Notes: generated from the sequence alone by a model not told the origin. 7,938 bases of DNA from an uncultured Fidelibacterota bacterium (GCA_913049525.1 CAJWYZ010000059.1:1-7938); one strand, 5' to 3'; shown: positions 1 through 6,410, counted from the stretch's first letter. Made by a program: numbers and translations.

Positions 1-209
1 GTCCATTTCTCCGTCCAGTTATAGCCGTAGTAGATAATAAAGCGGTGAAAGTCCATTTGATTTTTTGTTGAATTTCCATCTGCATCATTGGCTTTATTCC
101 AATGGAGTTCTCCATAGCCGCCAATAGAATATCCAGGCTGAAAGAATTCATCCTGTGCAATTGCCATGGTTATTATTCCAAAGAAGAAAATTGTAAATAT
201 TGTTTTCAT
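1..209 (-). CDS. Outer-membrane beta-barrel (porin-like) protein, 5' part only
   Basis: This is the N-terminal 69 codons of a secreted protein that runs off the left edge. It opens with a typical signal peptide: Lys at residue 3, a hydrophobic core rich in Phe and Ile, then Ala-Ile-Ala before Gln-Asp, so cleavage is likely near residue 18-19. The mature part begins with a strand-like segment containing GGYGELHWN and, after a polar loop, MDFHRFIIYYGYNW. The 'GGYGELH ... DFHRF' pattern is familiar from phosphate-selective-porin-like barrels of Gram-negative bacteria, where a glycine-rich first strand is followed by alternating aromatic residues. The substrate cannot be judged from this fragment. 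The ATG is supported by an AAGGAA Shine-Dalgarno sequence six bases upstream. It lies 129 bp downstream of the Bax-inhibitor-like gene on the same strand, with two small hairpins between them, so it may be a separate transcription unit. I am confident that it is an exported barrel and less so about the exact family. Confidence 0.7.
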   Translation of the reverse strand, partial: MKTIFTIFFFGIITMAIAQDEFFQPGYSIGGYGELHWNKANDADGNSTKNQMDFHRFIIYYGYNWTEKW

Positions 210-241
210 TTTATTCCTTATTTATTGTTGATTATTAAATA

Positions 242-257
242 TCAGGCTATTGCCTGA
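242..257 (-). terminator. Small GC-rich hairpin ahead of the porin gene
   Basis: TCAGGC and GCCTGA form a perfect 6-bp stem with a 4-base loop, 33 bp upstream of the porin start codon. On the minus strand it is followed by TATTTAATAA rather than a clean T run, so it is a weak terminator at best. A role in the mRNA leader of the porin gene (stability or attenuation) is equally possible. Confidence 0.35.
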
Positions 258-269
258 CCACAATAATTT

Positions 270-290
270 AAATGAGACTTAATCTCATTT
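270..290 (-). terminator. Candidate terminator of the Bax-inhibitor-like gene
   Basis: AAATGAGA and TCTCATTT form a perfect 8-bp stem around a 5-base loop, about 50 bp after the Bax-inhibitor-like stop codon. The 3' arm on the minus strand ends in ATTTAAATTATT, which is AT-rich but not a continuous T tract. It is the best-placed candidate for the 3' end of that gene. The stem is AT-rich and therefore only moderately stable. Confidence 0.45.
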
Positions 291-338
291 GCAACAATAA
301 ATTATGAAATTATTTTTTATTGAAGATGATATATGGTT

Positions 339-1082
339 TTAATTTCTTCTTGATTGAAGTTTTGCTAATAGTCGCAGTATTTCCAGATAGAGCCAGATGA
401 GAGTAACCAGCAGACCAAATGCGCCATACCATTCCATATATTTGGGAGCTCCCACCTCAGCGCCTTCTTCTATAAAATCAAAATCTAAAACCAAATTTAA
501 TGAGGCAATAATCACTACAAATATGCTAAAGCCAATGCTGAACATGGAGGCGTTTCCCGGATTCATAATTGACATTCCACTACCAAAAAAGCTCATGACA
601 AAACTGATGAGATACATAATGGCAATGCCGCCCGTAGCAGCCACTACCCCCAATTTAAAATTTTCAGTAGGCTTTATAAGTCCAGATTTATAGGCTAAAA
701 GTAATGCTGCCAAAATTCCAAAAGTGAGAAATACAGCCTGACTCACAATCCCGGGATACTGCATTTCAAAAAACCTTGAAATTCCTCCAAGTGCCAAACC
801 CTTTAATAAAGCGTACCCTGAAACGGTATAAGGTGCCCAGTTTTTTTTAAAAATGGTTACTAATGCCAAAATAAATCCGCCAAACATACCAAAAAGCATG
901 AGACCAGGGGATGGGCTTGACCAAGTATAGGATGCCGTTGCCATAAGTAGTAGAAGAGACATAGCAGTTTTATTCACAGTACCTTCAATGGTCATTTTTT
1001 CATCACTTATACTAACCGCATTTTTAAATGTTTTTGAAGATAATGCAGGATTCCCAGATCGCATACTTAAATGTGGATTCAT
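339..1082 (-). CDS. Bax inhibitor-1/YccA-family membrane protein (PF12811 type)
   Basis: This is a 247-residue integral membrane protein. The N-terminal stretch MRSGNPALSSKTF, followed by a 'MTIEGTVNKTAMSLLL' segment, is characteristic of the bacterial BaxI_1 branch of the Bax-inhibitor-1 superfamily. About seven hydrophobic segments follow, beginning near residues 40-54. The carboxyl part carries acidic residues (DFDFIEEGAEVGAP) just before the last helices, as in family members where such acids sit at the membrane face; related BI-1 proteins are pH-sensitive calcium leak channels. The bacterial physiological role is not settled. The start is placed at 1082, not at the upstream in-frame ATG at 1139, because AAAGGTGA sits five bases before 1082 and homology begins there; the extra 19 residues look like read-through of leader DNA. 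The gene stands alone: 433 bp separate it from the operon upstream, and hairpins follow it. Confidence 0.88.
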   Translation of the reverse strand: MNPHLSMRSGNPALSSKTFKNAVSISDEKMTIEGTVNKTAMSLLLLMATASYTWSSPSPGLMLFGMFGGFILALVTIFKKNWAPYTVSGYALLKGLALGGISRFFEMQYPGIVSQAVFLTFGILAALLLAYKSGLIKPTENFKLGVVAATGGIAIMYLISFVMSFFGSGMSIMNPGNASMFSIGFSIFVVIIASLNLVLDFDFIEEGAEVGAPKYMEWYGAFGLLVTLIWLYLEILRLLAKLQSRRN

Positions 1083-1177
1083 AATTTTCACCTTTCTGTA
1101 AAAAATAATTTGAAAAATAACTATATAATTTACTTGCATAGTAAAATAAAACGCTCTACCTTTCTTGTAGGCAATAC
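1083..1177 (-). promoter_or_regulatory. Leader and probable promoter region of the Bax-inhibitor-like gene
   Basis: This AT-rich leader ends in a strong Shine-Dalgarno sequence (AGGTGA, five bases before the ATG at 1082). On the minus strand it contains AT-rich stretches such as TTATATAG that could act as a -10 element, but no convincing -35 partner is visible. The exact promoter is therefore not assigned. Confidence 0.35.
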
Positions 1178-1203
1178 ACTTACAATATAAAGTATATGTA
1201 AGT
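1178..1203. promoter_or_regulatory. Dyad symmetry, possible operator
   Basis: ACTTACA and TGTAAGT are perfect 7-bp inverted arms around an inner TATA-AAG-TATA, with one unpaired A on the left side. The dyad lies about 95 bp upstream of the Bax-inhibitor-like start and is not followed by a T run. That fits a protein-binding site better than a terminator. No regulator is encoded in the window, so any function is inferred. Confidence 0.3.
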
Positions 1204-1234
1204 TTTAAGAATGTAAAATTTTGTTAGCGTAATG

Positions 1235-1243
1235 TGGTATGAT
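1235..1243 (+). promoter_or_regulatory. Possible extended -10 promoter element, plus strand
   Basis: TGGTATGAT matches the extended -10 form (TGn followed by a TATAAT-like hexamer), although there is no good -35 at the usual distance. It points toward the intrinsic terminator at 1304-1334. Together they could bound a plus-strand transcript of about 85 nt. A chance match is quite possible in DNA this AT-rich. Confidence 0.2.
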
Positions 1244-1303
1244 TAATTATGCTTTCTTTTGAAGGAGGGAAAGTTTTACCATATTGCTGTTTTACAGAGG
1301 AGG

Positions 1304-1334
1304 AAAAAAAACCCGTTTTGACGGGTTTTTTTTT
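1304..1334. terminator. Intrinsic terminator, A/T-flanked on both sides (bidirectional)
   Basis: ACCCGT and ACGGGT form the GC core of a stem with a TTTG loop, flanked by eight A on the left and nine T on the right. The A and T tracts can extend the stem, or serve as the U tract in either direction. On the plus strand it is a textbook Rho-independent terminator. On the minus strand it would back up the terminator at 1341-1371. Confidence 0.75.
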
Positions 1335-1340
1335 ATGTAT

Positions 1341-1371
1341 AAAAAAAGGCTCCCCTTTTCAGGGGAGCCTT
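1341..1371 (-). terminator. Strong intrinsic terminator ending the six-gene operon
   Basis: AAGGCTCCCCT and AGGGGAGCCTT form a perfect 11-bp stem closed by a four-base loop that reads GAAA on the minus strand. It is followed on that strand by an uninterrupted T tract. This is the first strong terminator met by transcripts leaving the EamA gene, 145 bp after its stop codon. Confidence 0.88.
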
Positions 1372-1385
1372 ACCGTTTATCAAAG

Positions 1386-1466
1386 CCAATTGCAGGAATT
1401 CTGAGGAGCAAGCCGCGGGTGAACAGAAATGTTCTATGACTTACAGCTCAAATCTATTGCAATTCC
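1386..1466 (-). ncRNA. Structured non-coding segment (3'UTR element or small RNA candidate)
   Basis: Between the EamA stop and its terminator lies a stretch with a higher GC patch (1401-1420) than its surroundings and nested complementary segments. AATTGCA (1388-1394) pairs with TGCAATT (1458-1464). GAGCAAG (1406-1412) pairs with CTT (1440-1442) plus GCTC (1446-1449), leaving a 3-base bulge. GAACA (1421-1425) pairs with TGTTC (1430-1434) around a 4-base loop. The arms nest in order, giving one interrupted long hairpin. Minus-strand orientation is favoured because the operon is read that way and the terminator follows; a TGATATACAT motif near 1483-1493 could be a separate promoter. Against this, the apical loop reads GAAA only on the plus strand. 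It does not match any riboswitch, 6S, SRP or tmRNA pattern that I can recognise. It is a candidate only. Confidence 0.3.
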
Positions 1467-1515
1467 CATTACCTAATTTTTGATGTATATCACTTTCTTG
1501 AATAATTATTATGAT

Positions 1516-2367
1516 TTATTTTTTTCGTGTGAGAATTATAAGCCCTAAAAGAGTAAATCCGCCGCCAATTATAATTGGAGTTCCAATAACTTCATTAAAT
1601 AGAAAATACGCCCAGATTGTGGCTAAAATGGGTTCTCCCATAGGAGCAGATGCAACAATGGTGGGGGAAACAAAGCCAATGGCATAATTCATAAATCCAT
1701 GTCCAAAAATAGTTGGAATGAGCCCTAATAAAAACAGTCCACCAAATTCATAAGAAGAAAAACCGATAATGGGAGTAGCGGTTAAAAGGGATATGCCTAA
1801 TAATGTAATGGCGGCGGATGAAAATAAGGTACGAGAATAACTGATGTTGGTAACTGACTTCCGTACGTTTTCTGAAATGATAAGTACAATTCCCAAAAAT
1901 AGAGAGCAGGAAACTGCTAAAAGATTCCCCAGGGTATAATCGCTGGAAAAGTCAAACTGATTTGATGCAATTATGAAAGCTCCTGTAATGGCTACGCTTA
2001 ACCCCAACACCATTATAGGTTTGTTATTACGCTTGAAAAAATACCTTTCAATTAAAAAAGTGAAAATGGGTGCCAAGGTTCCCAGGAAAGTTGCATTGGC
2101 AATGGTTGTGAGTTTGAGGGAAGCAAAAAATAATGCAAAGTGAATCCCAAGTAAAAAGCCTCCCAATAATGTTTTATTTCTGTTTATTTTAGTTAGCGGA
2201 GGTTGTTTTTTAAAAATACTTATTATCCATAGAATGAGAGCGCCAAAGGCCATCCTCCAAAACGAAATAGCCACCGCTGGTACATTTTCTAAGTAGCGGG
2301 CAATAATGGGGGAAGTACTTACCGCCAGCATCGCTATAAATAATAAGAGAATTATCCGTAAATTCAA
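1516..2367 (-). CDS. EamA/DMT-superfamily metabolite transporter
   Basis: This 283-residue protein is almost entirely hydrophobic, with about ten predicted membrane helices arranged as two tandem EamA repeats (roughly residues 1-132 and 147-280). The first repeat has the usual signature of a Pro/Ala-rich helix followed by AISFWRMAFGALIL near residues 33-46. Family members in the inner membrane export or import amino acids and related small metabolites; the substrate is not readable from sequence. Initiation is at TTG (2367-2365), which overlaps the TGA stop of the upstream PLP-enzyme gene as TTGA and so implies translational coupling. The next in-frame ATG, 12 codons later, would remove much of the first helix. 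This is the last gene of the operon. Its position after amino-acid-type enzymes suggests that it moves their substrate or product, but that is inference. Confidence 0.88.
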   Translation of the reverse strand: MNLRIILLLFIAMLAVSTSPIIARYLENVPAVAISFWRMAFGALILWIISIFKKQPPLTKINRNKTLLGGFLLGIHFALFFASLKLTTIANATFLGTLAPIFTFLIERYFFKRNNKPIMVLGLSVAITGAFIIASNQFDFSSDYTLGNLLAVSCSLFLGIVLIISENVRKSVTNISYSRTLFSSAAITLLGISLLTATPIIGFSSYEFGGLFLLGLIPTIFGHGFMNYAIGFVSPTIVASAPMGEPILATIWAYFLFNEVIGTPIIIGGGFTLLGLIILTRKK

Positions 2368-3506
2368 TCTAGCAACTCTTTCACCGCCCCAATCAACCTG
2401 TTCAGGTCTTCTTCCTTATTATAAAAATGCATAGAATAGCGAAGAACGGTGATATTTCCCCATGTAAAAACGGGGATTTGGATATTGTATTTTTCCAGCA
2501 ATGATTGCTTAAACTGCAGGGGATCATCAATAGGCAGCTCAATGGTTGCCATTTGGCCCAGCCAATCATCAGGACAAATTGGTCTACTATTCAACAATTC
2601 AAGAAACTGGTTTCGTTTTGAAACTACCAAGGCTCTATTTAACTTGCCCCGCTCCTGCCAATTATTATCATTCAGGAATTTAATGGCTTCAGGAACCACC
2701 AAAAAGGGGGTCATATCCCGAGTACCCTGCCATTCGTGTTTATTTAGAAAGGGGGATTTGTCGGGAAGCTCCATCTCCCATCCCCAGCTAATCACAGGGG
2801 GCATTATATCATTTTGTAAACTCTTTTTTACATATAAAAAGGATGTTCCCTTAGGAGCACACATCCATTTATGACAGGCGCCAGTGTAAATATCAGGGTC
2901 TAATGCCGTTATATTCAATGGAAGATGTCCCGGAACATGAGCGCCGTCAATTATGGCGAGAATATCTCTTTCCCTGGCAAATTGAATGATCTCCTCCACG
3001 GGAAAAATCATGGCAGTCATACTGGTAATATGACTGATAAATATGACCCTGGTTCTAGCCGATACATAACTGAAAAATTTGTTTAGAAATTCATCTTTAG
3101 ATTTTATAGGTGGTGGTAATTCTGCCTTGATAAATTTGGCTTTAGTATCTTTACAGACTTGCTTCCATGTAAAATCTAGAGCCCCATAAATATGGTTGGT
3201 ACTAAGCACCTCATCATCAAGCTTCAATTTAAGGCTCCGGGCTACCGCATTGACAGCATGTGTAGGGTTGGGATAATACACCAAATCATCCCCTTCACAG
3301 CCTACAAAATTTCCTAAGGCGTTCCGGGAGTTTGCTAAAAGAGGAGAAATGTCCGCATCTAATAATTGAACAGGATCTTTTTCCATTCTCATCTGCCATT
3401 TTCCGAGATTTTCAATTACAGACTTCGGACAAGCGCCAAATGATCCATGATTGAGGTATGTGAGCTTTGGATCCAGAAGAAACTGGGATGTCAATTTAGA
3501 TGTCAT
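2364..3506 (-). CDS. Class V aminotransferase-fold PLP enzyme, isopenicillin N epimerase-like
   Basis: This 380-residue fold-type I PLP enzyme resembles the CefD/isopenicillin-N-epimerase-like group. The N-terminus has the YLNHGSFGACP motif (residues 17-27) typical of that group. The cofactor-binding Asp and His are in DGAHVPG (Asp187, His190), the Schiff-base lysine is in CHKWMCAPKG (Lys213), GTRD lies at 261-264, and the substrate-carboxylate Arg is probably Arg356 in VLRYSMHFYN. The length is close to the family norm of about 380-400. Group members include epimerases, cysteine lyases/desulfurases and other beta-eliminating enzymes, so the reaction is not fixed by homology; no beta-lactam genes are nearby. 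One small oddity is Asn-His at 104-105, where relatives usually have Asp-His or Glu-His before Tyr-Gly-Ala. The start has AGAAG just upstream. It follows mscS by 16 bp and overlaps the EamA gene by 4 nt. Presence with dadA hints at D-/L-amino-acid conversion. Confidence 0.87.
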   Translation of the reverse strand: MTSKLTSQFLLDPKLTYLNHGSFGACPKSVIENLGKWQMRMEKDPVQLLDADISPLLANSRNALGNFVGCEGDDLVYYPNPTHAVNAVARSLKLKLDDEVLSTNHIYGALDFTWKQVCKDTKAKFIKAELPPPIKSKDEFLNKFFSYVSARTRVIFISHITSMTAMIFPVEEIIQFARERDILAIIDGAHVPGHLPLNITALDPDIYTGACHKWMCAPKGTSFLYVKKSLQNDIMPPVISWGWEMELPDKSPFLNKHEWQGTRDMTPFLVVPEAIKFLNDNNWQERGKLNRALVVSKRNQFLELLNSRPICPDDWLGQMATIELPIDDPLQFKQSLLEKYNIQIPVFTWGNITVLRYSMHFYNKEEDLNRLIGAVKELLD

Positions 3507-3522
3507 TTTCTTCTAGAATTAG

Positions 3523-4596
3523 TTAAAGATTAGTTTTCTGAAGATCTGATGATTTTATATGAATTGTTTGCTGAGGATAGGGTATTTCAATTTTTTCCTT
3601 AGCGAATTGTTTATAAATAGCAGTATTTAATTCATCAGTAATTCTGCCGCGCCCCTCTGGTTTTTCAATCCAGAAAAGCAGCTGAAAGGTGAGCCCTGAA
3701 TCTCCAAAAGTTCTAAATCGTACTCTGGGATTAGGGTTTTTACATACGTTCGTACTATTTTTTGCAATATTTTCCAACACAGATCTAACCTGGTCAATAT
3801 CAGAACCATATGCTACGTTTATGGTTATTCGAACCCGATTTTTTTCTTTAGGCCCGCCACTTTCATTAATAATTTTTGAATTGGCGATAAGTGAATTTGG
3901 AAGGGTGATTTCGATATCATCCCGAGTCATGATACGTGTACTGCGGAGGCCAATGGTTTTTACATATCCCCGTTCACCCCCATCCAGGTTGATATAGTCA
4001 CCAGGTTTATAGGGCGTATCTGCCATAATAAAAAAACCGGCAAAAAGGTTAGCAATGGTATCTTGTGCTGCAAAACCAAATATTCCAACCAGAACCGTTG
4101 CAGAAACAGTGAGCCCTGTGATATTAACATCCCAGCTGAGAAGAATAAAGAATGCTCCCAGTATGAAAATAATAACCTTCCCCACATTATCAATGATGGG
4201 CATGGTATGAGCCCGGATAATACCTTCATTTTTTTTATGACGGCTATACCAGGTAATAAAATGAATGAATGAATGGAACAGGGCAAAAGACCAGATAATT
4301 ACCACAATGGTTTTAAATAGTCCCTTGGCTGTGAAGGTGATAATTTCAGGGAGTTGGAATAGTTGAATTGAAATTCCAAGCCCCATAAACAGAATGCTGT
4401 AATAAATTGGTTTATGGAGAATTTGAATGATGCGGTCATCTATGGTGCTGTCAGTACGGCTTGCCAACCGAGAGAGAACAGATATTATAATCCAGTCAGC
4501 TAGTTTAGCAGCAACTAAAGACCCAATGACAAAGAGCCCTGCCTGGAAAGCAGTATTTTGTGTGAGTGTAAACAGTATTTCTAAATAGTCATTCAT
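3523..4596 (-). CDS. mscS: MscS-family mechanosensitive ion channel
   Basis: This is a 357-residue inner-membrane channel. Hydrophobic segments lie at about 16-37, 62-82, 92-118 and 137-157, and the pore-lining helix is at about 160-193. The Gly/Ala-rich pore stretch ending in GFAAQDTIANLFAGFFIM, followed by PYKPGDYI (195-202), is the diagnostic MscS signature. The cytoplasmic beta domain and vestibule follow, with LPNSLIANSKIIN (232-244) and the C-terminal EIPYPQQTIHI (337-347). E. coli MscS has 286 residues and three helices; this form has two extra N-terminal helices, as in many YbdG/MscM-like relatives. It opens under hypo-osmotic membrane tension to release solutes. An in-frame TAA four codons upstream of the ATG excludes an extended start, and no good Shine-Dalgarno site is visible, so translation may depend on the upstream gene 44 bp away. 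Here mscS is a family name, not a claim of orthology. Confidence 0.9.
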   Translation of the reverse strand: MNDYLEILFTLTQNTAFQAGLFVIGSLVAAKLADWIIISVLSRLASRTDSTIDDRIIQILHKPIYYSILFMGLGISIQLFQLPEIITFTAKGLFKTIVVIIWSFALFHSFIHFITWYSRHKKNEGIIRAHTMPIIDNVGKVIIFILGAFFILLSWDVNITGLTVSATVLVGIFGFAAQDTIANLFAGFFIMADTPYKPGDYINLDGGERGYVKTIGLRSTRIMTRDDIEITLPNSLIANSKIINESGGPKEKNRVRITINVAYGSDIDQVRSVLENIAKNSTNVCKNPNPRVRFRTFGDSGLTFQLLFWIEKPEGRGRITDELNTAIYKQFAKEKIEIPYPQQTIHIKSSDLQKTNL

Positions 4597-4640
4597 AGCA
4601 GAAAATTAGGGCTGAAAACCACCTAAATAAAAACATTCTC

Positions 4641-5144
4641 CTAAGCTCTTTTTCGAAGAAATACCTGAACCCTGCCTTTTACACACACTTCATTCTGTGC
4701 AGAAATACCTTCTACAGAATGCCAGCCTGAATATTTCCCTTTTTCAATTAAGGCTGCTTCAACAACAGAAATTTCATTTTCATTAATCATAAAATGAAAG
4801 GTCACATCAGATTTCACCATTTTTATAAATTGTACCTGAATAGCCTGAGAATAAAAATCTGTCTCTATACCCTTCCTTAATAGTATCTGCTTTATGAGTA
4901 TGGGAAAAAAGGGATCCATAGCACTAGAAATGGAACCGCCCCAGATAGATTTATTGGGATTTCGATTCCAAAAAGAATGCTTGAGACGAACGTCCATACT
5001 ATGGAAATCATTAGATATTGAAATAATTGAAATGCGGTTCACCAGAAAAGGGAACCAAAAGTTCAGCATTTTTTTCAATTCTATGGGCTTCAATTCAGAA
5101 GAATGATATCGTTTTAAAAAATATTGTACTGGGTTCAAATTCAT
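4641..5144 (-). CDS. DUF4442 hotdog-fold protein (PaaI/YiiD-like thioesterase relative)
   Basis: This is a 167-residue soluble protein. The central NRNPNKSIWGGSISSAMDPFF segment (residues 60-80) matches the DUF4442 hallmark: an Asn-rich turn, then Gly-Gly-Ser at the start of the long hotdog helix, then Asp-Pro-Phe/Tyr. The rest alternates beta strands ending in VCVKGRVQVFLRKR. DUF4442 proteins are hotdog-fold relatives of acyl-CoA thioesterases. The substrate is unknown and many lack a clearly mapped catalytic acid, so activity should not be assumed. I chose the ATG at 5144, which overlaps the dadA TGA as ATGA, in place of the upstream ATG at 5240, because the extra 32 residues are a basic out-of-frame reading of the dadA C-terminus and have no family match. 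The 4-nt overlap predicts translational coupling with dadA. Confidence 0.8.
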   Translation of the reverse strand: MNLNPVQYFLKRYHSSELKPIELKKMLNFWFPFLVNRISIISISNDFHSMDVRLKHSFWNRNPNKSIWGGSISSAMDPFFPILIKQILLRKGIETDFYSQAIQVQFIKMVKSDVTFHFMINENEISVVEAALIEKGKYSGWHSVEGISAQNEVCVKGRVQVFLRKRA

Positions 5145-6391
5145 GCTCTTGCCAATGTCATCCCTTCTAAATCCACATCGGTTTTTTTTTCTAAAATTAA
5201 ATTGCTTGTGATTTTTGCTGATCCGGCACACATAGTCCATCCTAAATGGCCGTGACCGGTATTAAAATATAAGTTGTCTATTTTACCTTTACCAAAAATT
5301 GGCGCACCATTTGGTGTCATTGGGCGCAAACCAGCCCAATATTCCACTTTTGAAAAATCACATGCTTGAGAAAAAAGAGACTCTGCTATATTTATAATCT
5401 CGTTAAAATCTGAGGGTTTATGGCTTGTATCATAACCGGATATTTCAGCAACTGAAGTAAACCTGAGAAAATTACCCATGAGGGAAAATGCCATCATATT
5501 GTCTTCGTCAATTCCACTATGAATTGGCACCTTTTCATGATTGATAATTGGAACGGTTATAGAATACCCTTTTACGGGATAAATAGGCAAATAATCGCCC
5601 ACCATTTTTGCAATAATGGGGCTGTAGGCTGCACAGGCTAATACATATTTATCACCTTGAAAGTCGCCCTTATCGGTGATAATCTTTTTAATATTGCTAG
5701 TATCATTTTCGATATTTTGAATGGTAGTATTAAAATGAAACTTCGCGCCTTTTTTCTTGCAAATATCAACCAAAGAAAGGGTAAAATCTCTGCAGCTTCC
5801 TGATTCATCTGAAGGGCAGTAAATTCCGCCAAATAATTTTGATTGAGCCCCAGACAAAGCGGGTTCTTTTATTAATAGTTCCTCCCGGTTTAATATTTGG
5901 AGGTTATTCATAACAGGTTTTAACATGGCCAGTTTTTGTTTTCCTTCCAAAAACGATGCTTTGCTGCGGAAAAAATAAATAAGCCCCTTTTTGTTTTCAT
6001 AATATTCTATATTTGTATCATCTATTAATTGATGAAAACATTCCTGTGAATAGCTGCTGAGCCTGTGCTTTCTCAGAGTATTTTCTGCCATTTTTTTTTG
6101 AGTACACTGTCGGATAAATTGAATTCCCCAATACCACATAACGGGGTCCCATTGAAATTTAAAACGGAATGCCCTCTTCTTATCATAAAGAGAACTGAAT
6201 AAATTACCGGGCAATTTTGGGGTAGTCCAGGCATAAGAATGCCCCGGGGCAATGAGTCCTGCATTCCCAAAACTGGTCTCCATGGCAGGTTCCATCTGGC
6301 GGTCAATCACCGTAACTTTGTGACCGGCCTTAAGAAGTTCATAAGCGGTGGTTACCCCTATAACACCTGCACCAAGAATTAAAATATGCAT
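5141..6391 (-). CDS. dadA: D-amino-acid dehydrogenase (DadA-like FAD oxidoreductase)
   Basis: This 416-residue DAO-superfamily flavoprotein begins with a Rossmann motif, GAGVIG (residues 7-12), and an acidic end of the second strand (VTVIDR, 27-31). GNAGLIAPGHSYAWTTP (42-58) corresponds to the 'NAG...PG...PWA.P' region of DadA. The C-terminus has the DadA signatures WAGLRPMTPNGAPIFG (352-367) and FNTGHGHLGWTMCAGS (376-391), which close over FAD. E. coli DadA is 432 residues, so this is full length. DadA oxidatively deaminates D-amino acids, classically D-alanine, to 2-oxo acids at the inner membrane and passes electrons to quinone. No alanine racemase gene (dadX) is adjacent; a PLP epimerase-like gene lies three genes downstream. 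Other DAO-family deaminases, acting on glycine or hydroxyproline, remain possible. The start ATG has no close Shine-Dalgarno; a GGAGG lies about 25 nt upstream inside the end of the hydrolase gene. Confidence 0.82.
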   Translation of the reverse strand: MHILILGAGVIGVTTAYELLKAGHKVTVIDRQMEPAMETSFGNAGLIAPGHSYAWTTPKLPGNLFSSLYDKKRAFRFKFQWDPVMWYWGIQFIRQCTQKKMAENTLRKHRLSSYSQECFHQLIDDTNIEYYENKKGLIYFFRSKASFLEGKQKLAMLKPVMNNLQILNREELLIKEPALSGAQSKLFGGIYCPSDESGSCRDFTLSLVDICKKKGAKFHFNTTIQNIENDTSNIKKIITDKGDFQGDKYVLACAAYSPIIAKMVGDYLPIYPVKGYSITVPIINHEKVPIHSGIDEDNMMAFSLMGNFLRFTSVAEISGYDTSHKPSDFNEIINIAESLFSQACDFSKVEYWAGLRPMTPNGAPIFGKGKIDNLYFNTGHGHLGWTMCAGSAKITSNLILEKKTDVDLEGMTLARA

Positions 6392-6410
6392 AAGATAAAA
6401 GAAATGGGTT

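Noticed and set aside
397..693. 98-codon plus-strand frame opposite the Bax-inhibitor-like gene
   Set aside because: It lies wholly antisense to a recognised membrane protein and has no family likeness.
1083..1139. 19-residue N-terminal extension of the Bax-inhibitor-like protein from the ATG at 1139
   Set aside because: The ATG at 1082 has a strong AGGTGA site five bases upstream and begins where family similarity begins; the extension reads leader DNA.
1249..1404. Plus-strand open frame of 51 codons beginning ATG CTT TCT
   Set aside because: It runs straight through two intrinsic terminators, so its codons are hairpin arms and A/T tracts; no ribosome site or protein likeness.
1372..1495. 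Known RNA classes (riboswitch, 6S, SRP RNA, tmRNA, hammerhead) for the structured segment
   Set aside because: The conserved core sequences of these classes that I can recall are absent on both strands, so only an unnamed candidate is reported.
2449..2874. 141-codon plus-strand frame opposite the PLP-enzyme gene
   Set aside because: It is antisense to a gene with intact catalytic motifs; the translation shows no domain and is Cys/Ser-rich, as antisense frames often are.
3960..4286. 108-codon minus-strand frame within mscS
   Set aside because: It is a shifted frame of the MscS pore region; hydrophobicity comes from the overlapping codons.
5145..5240. 32-residue extension of the DUF4442 protein
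   Set aside because: It is a second reading frame over the dadA C-terminus, basic and without family match; the ATGA overlap start explains the gene.
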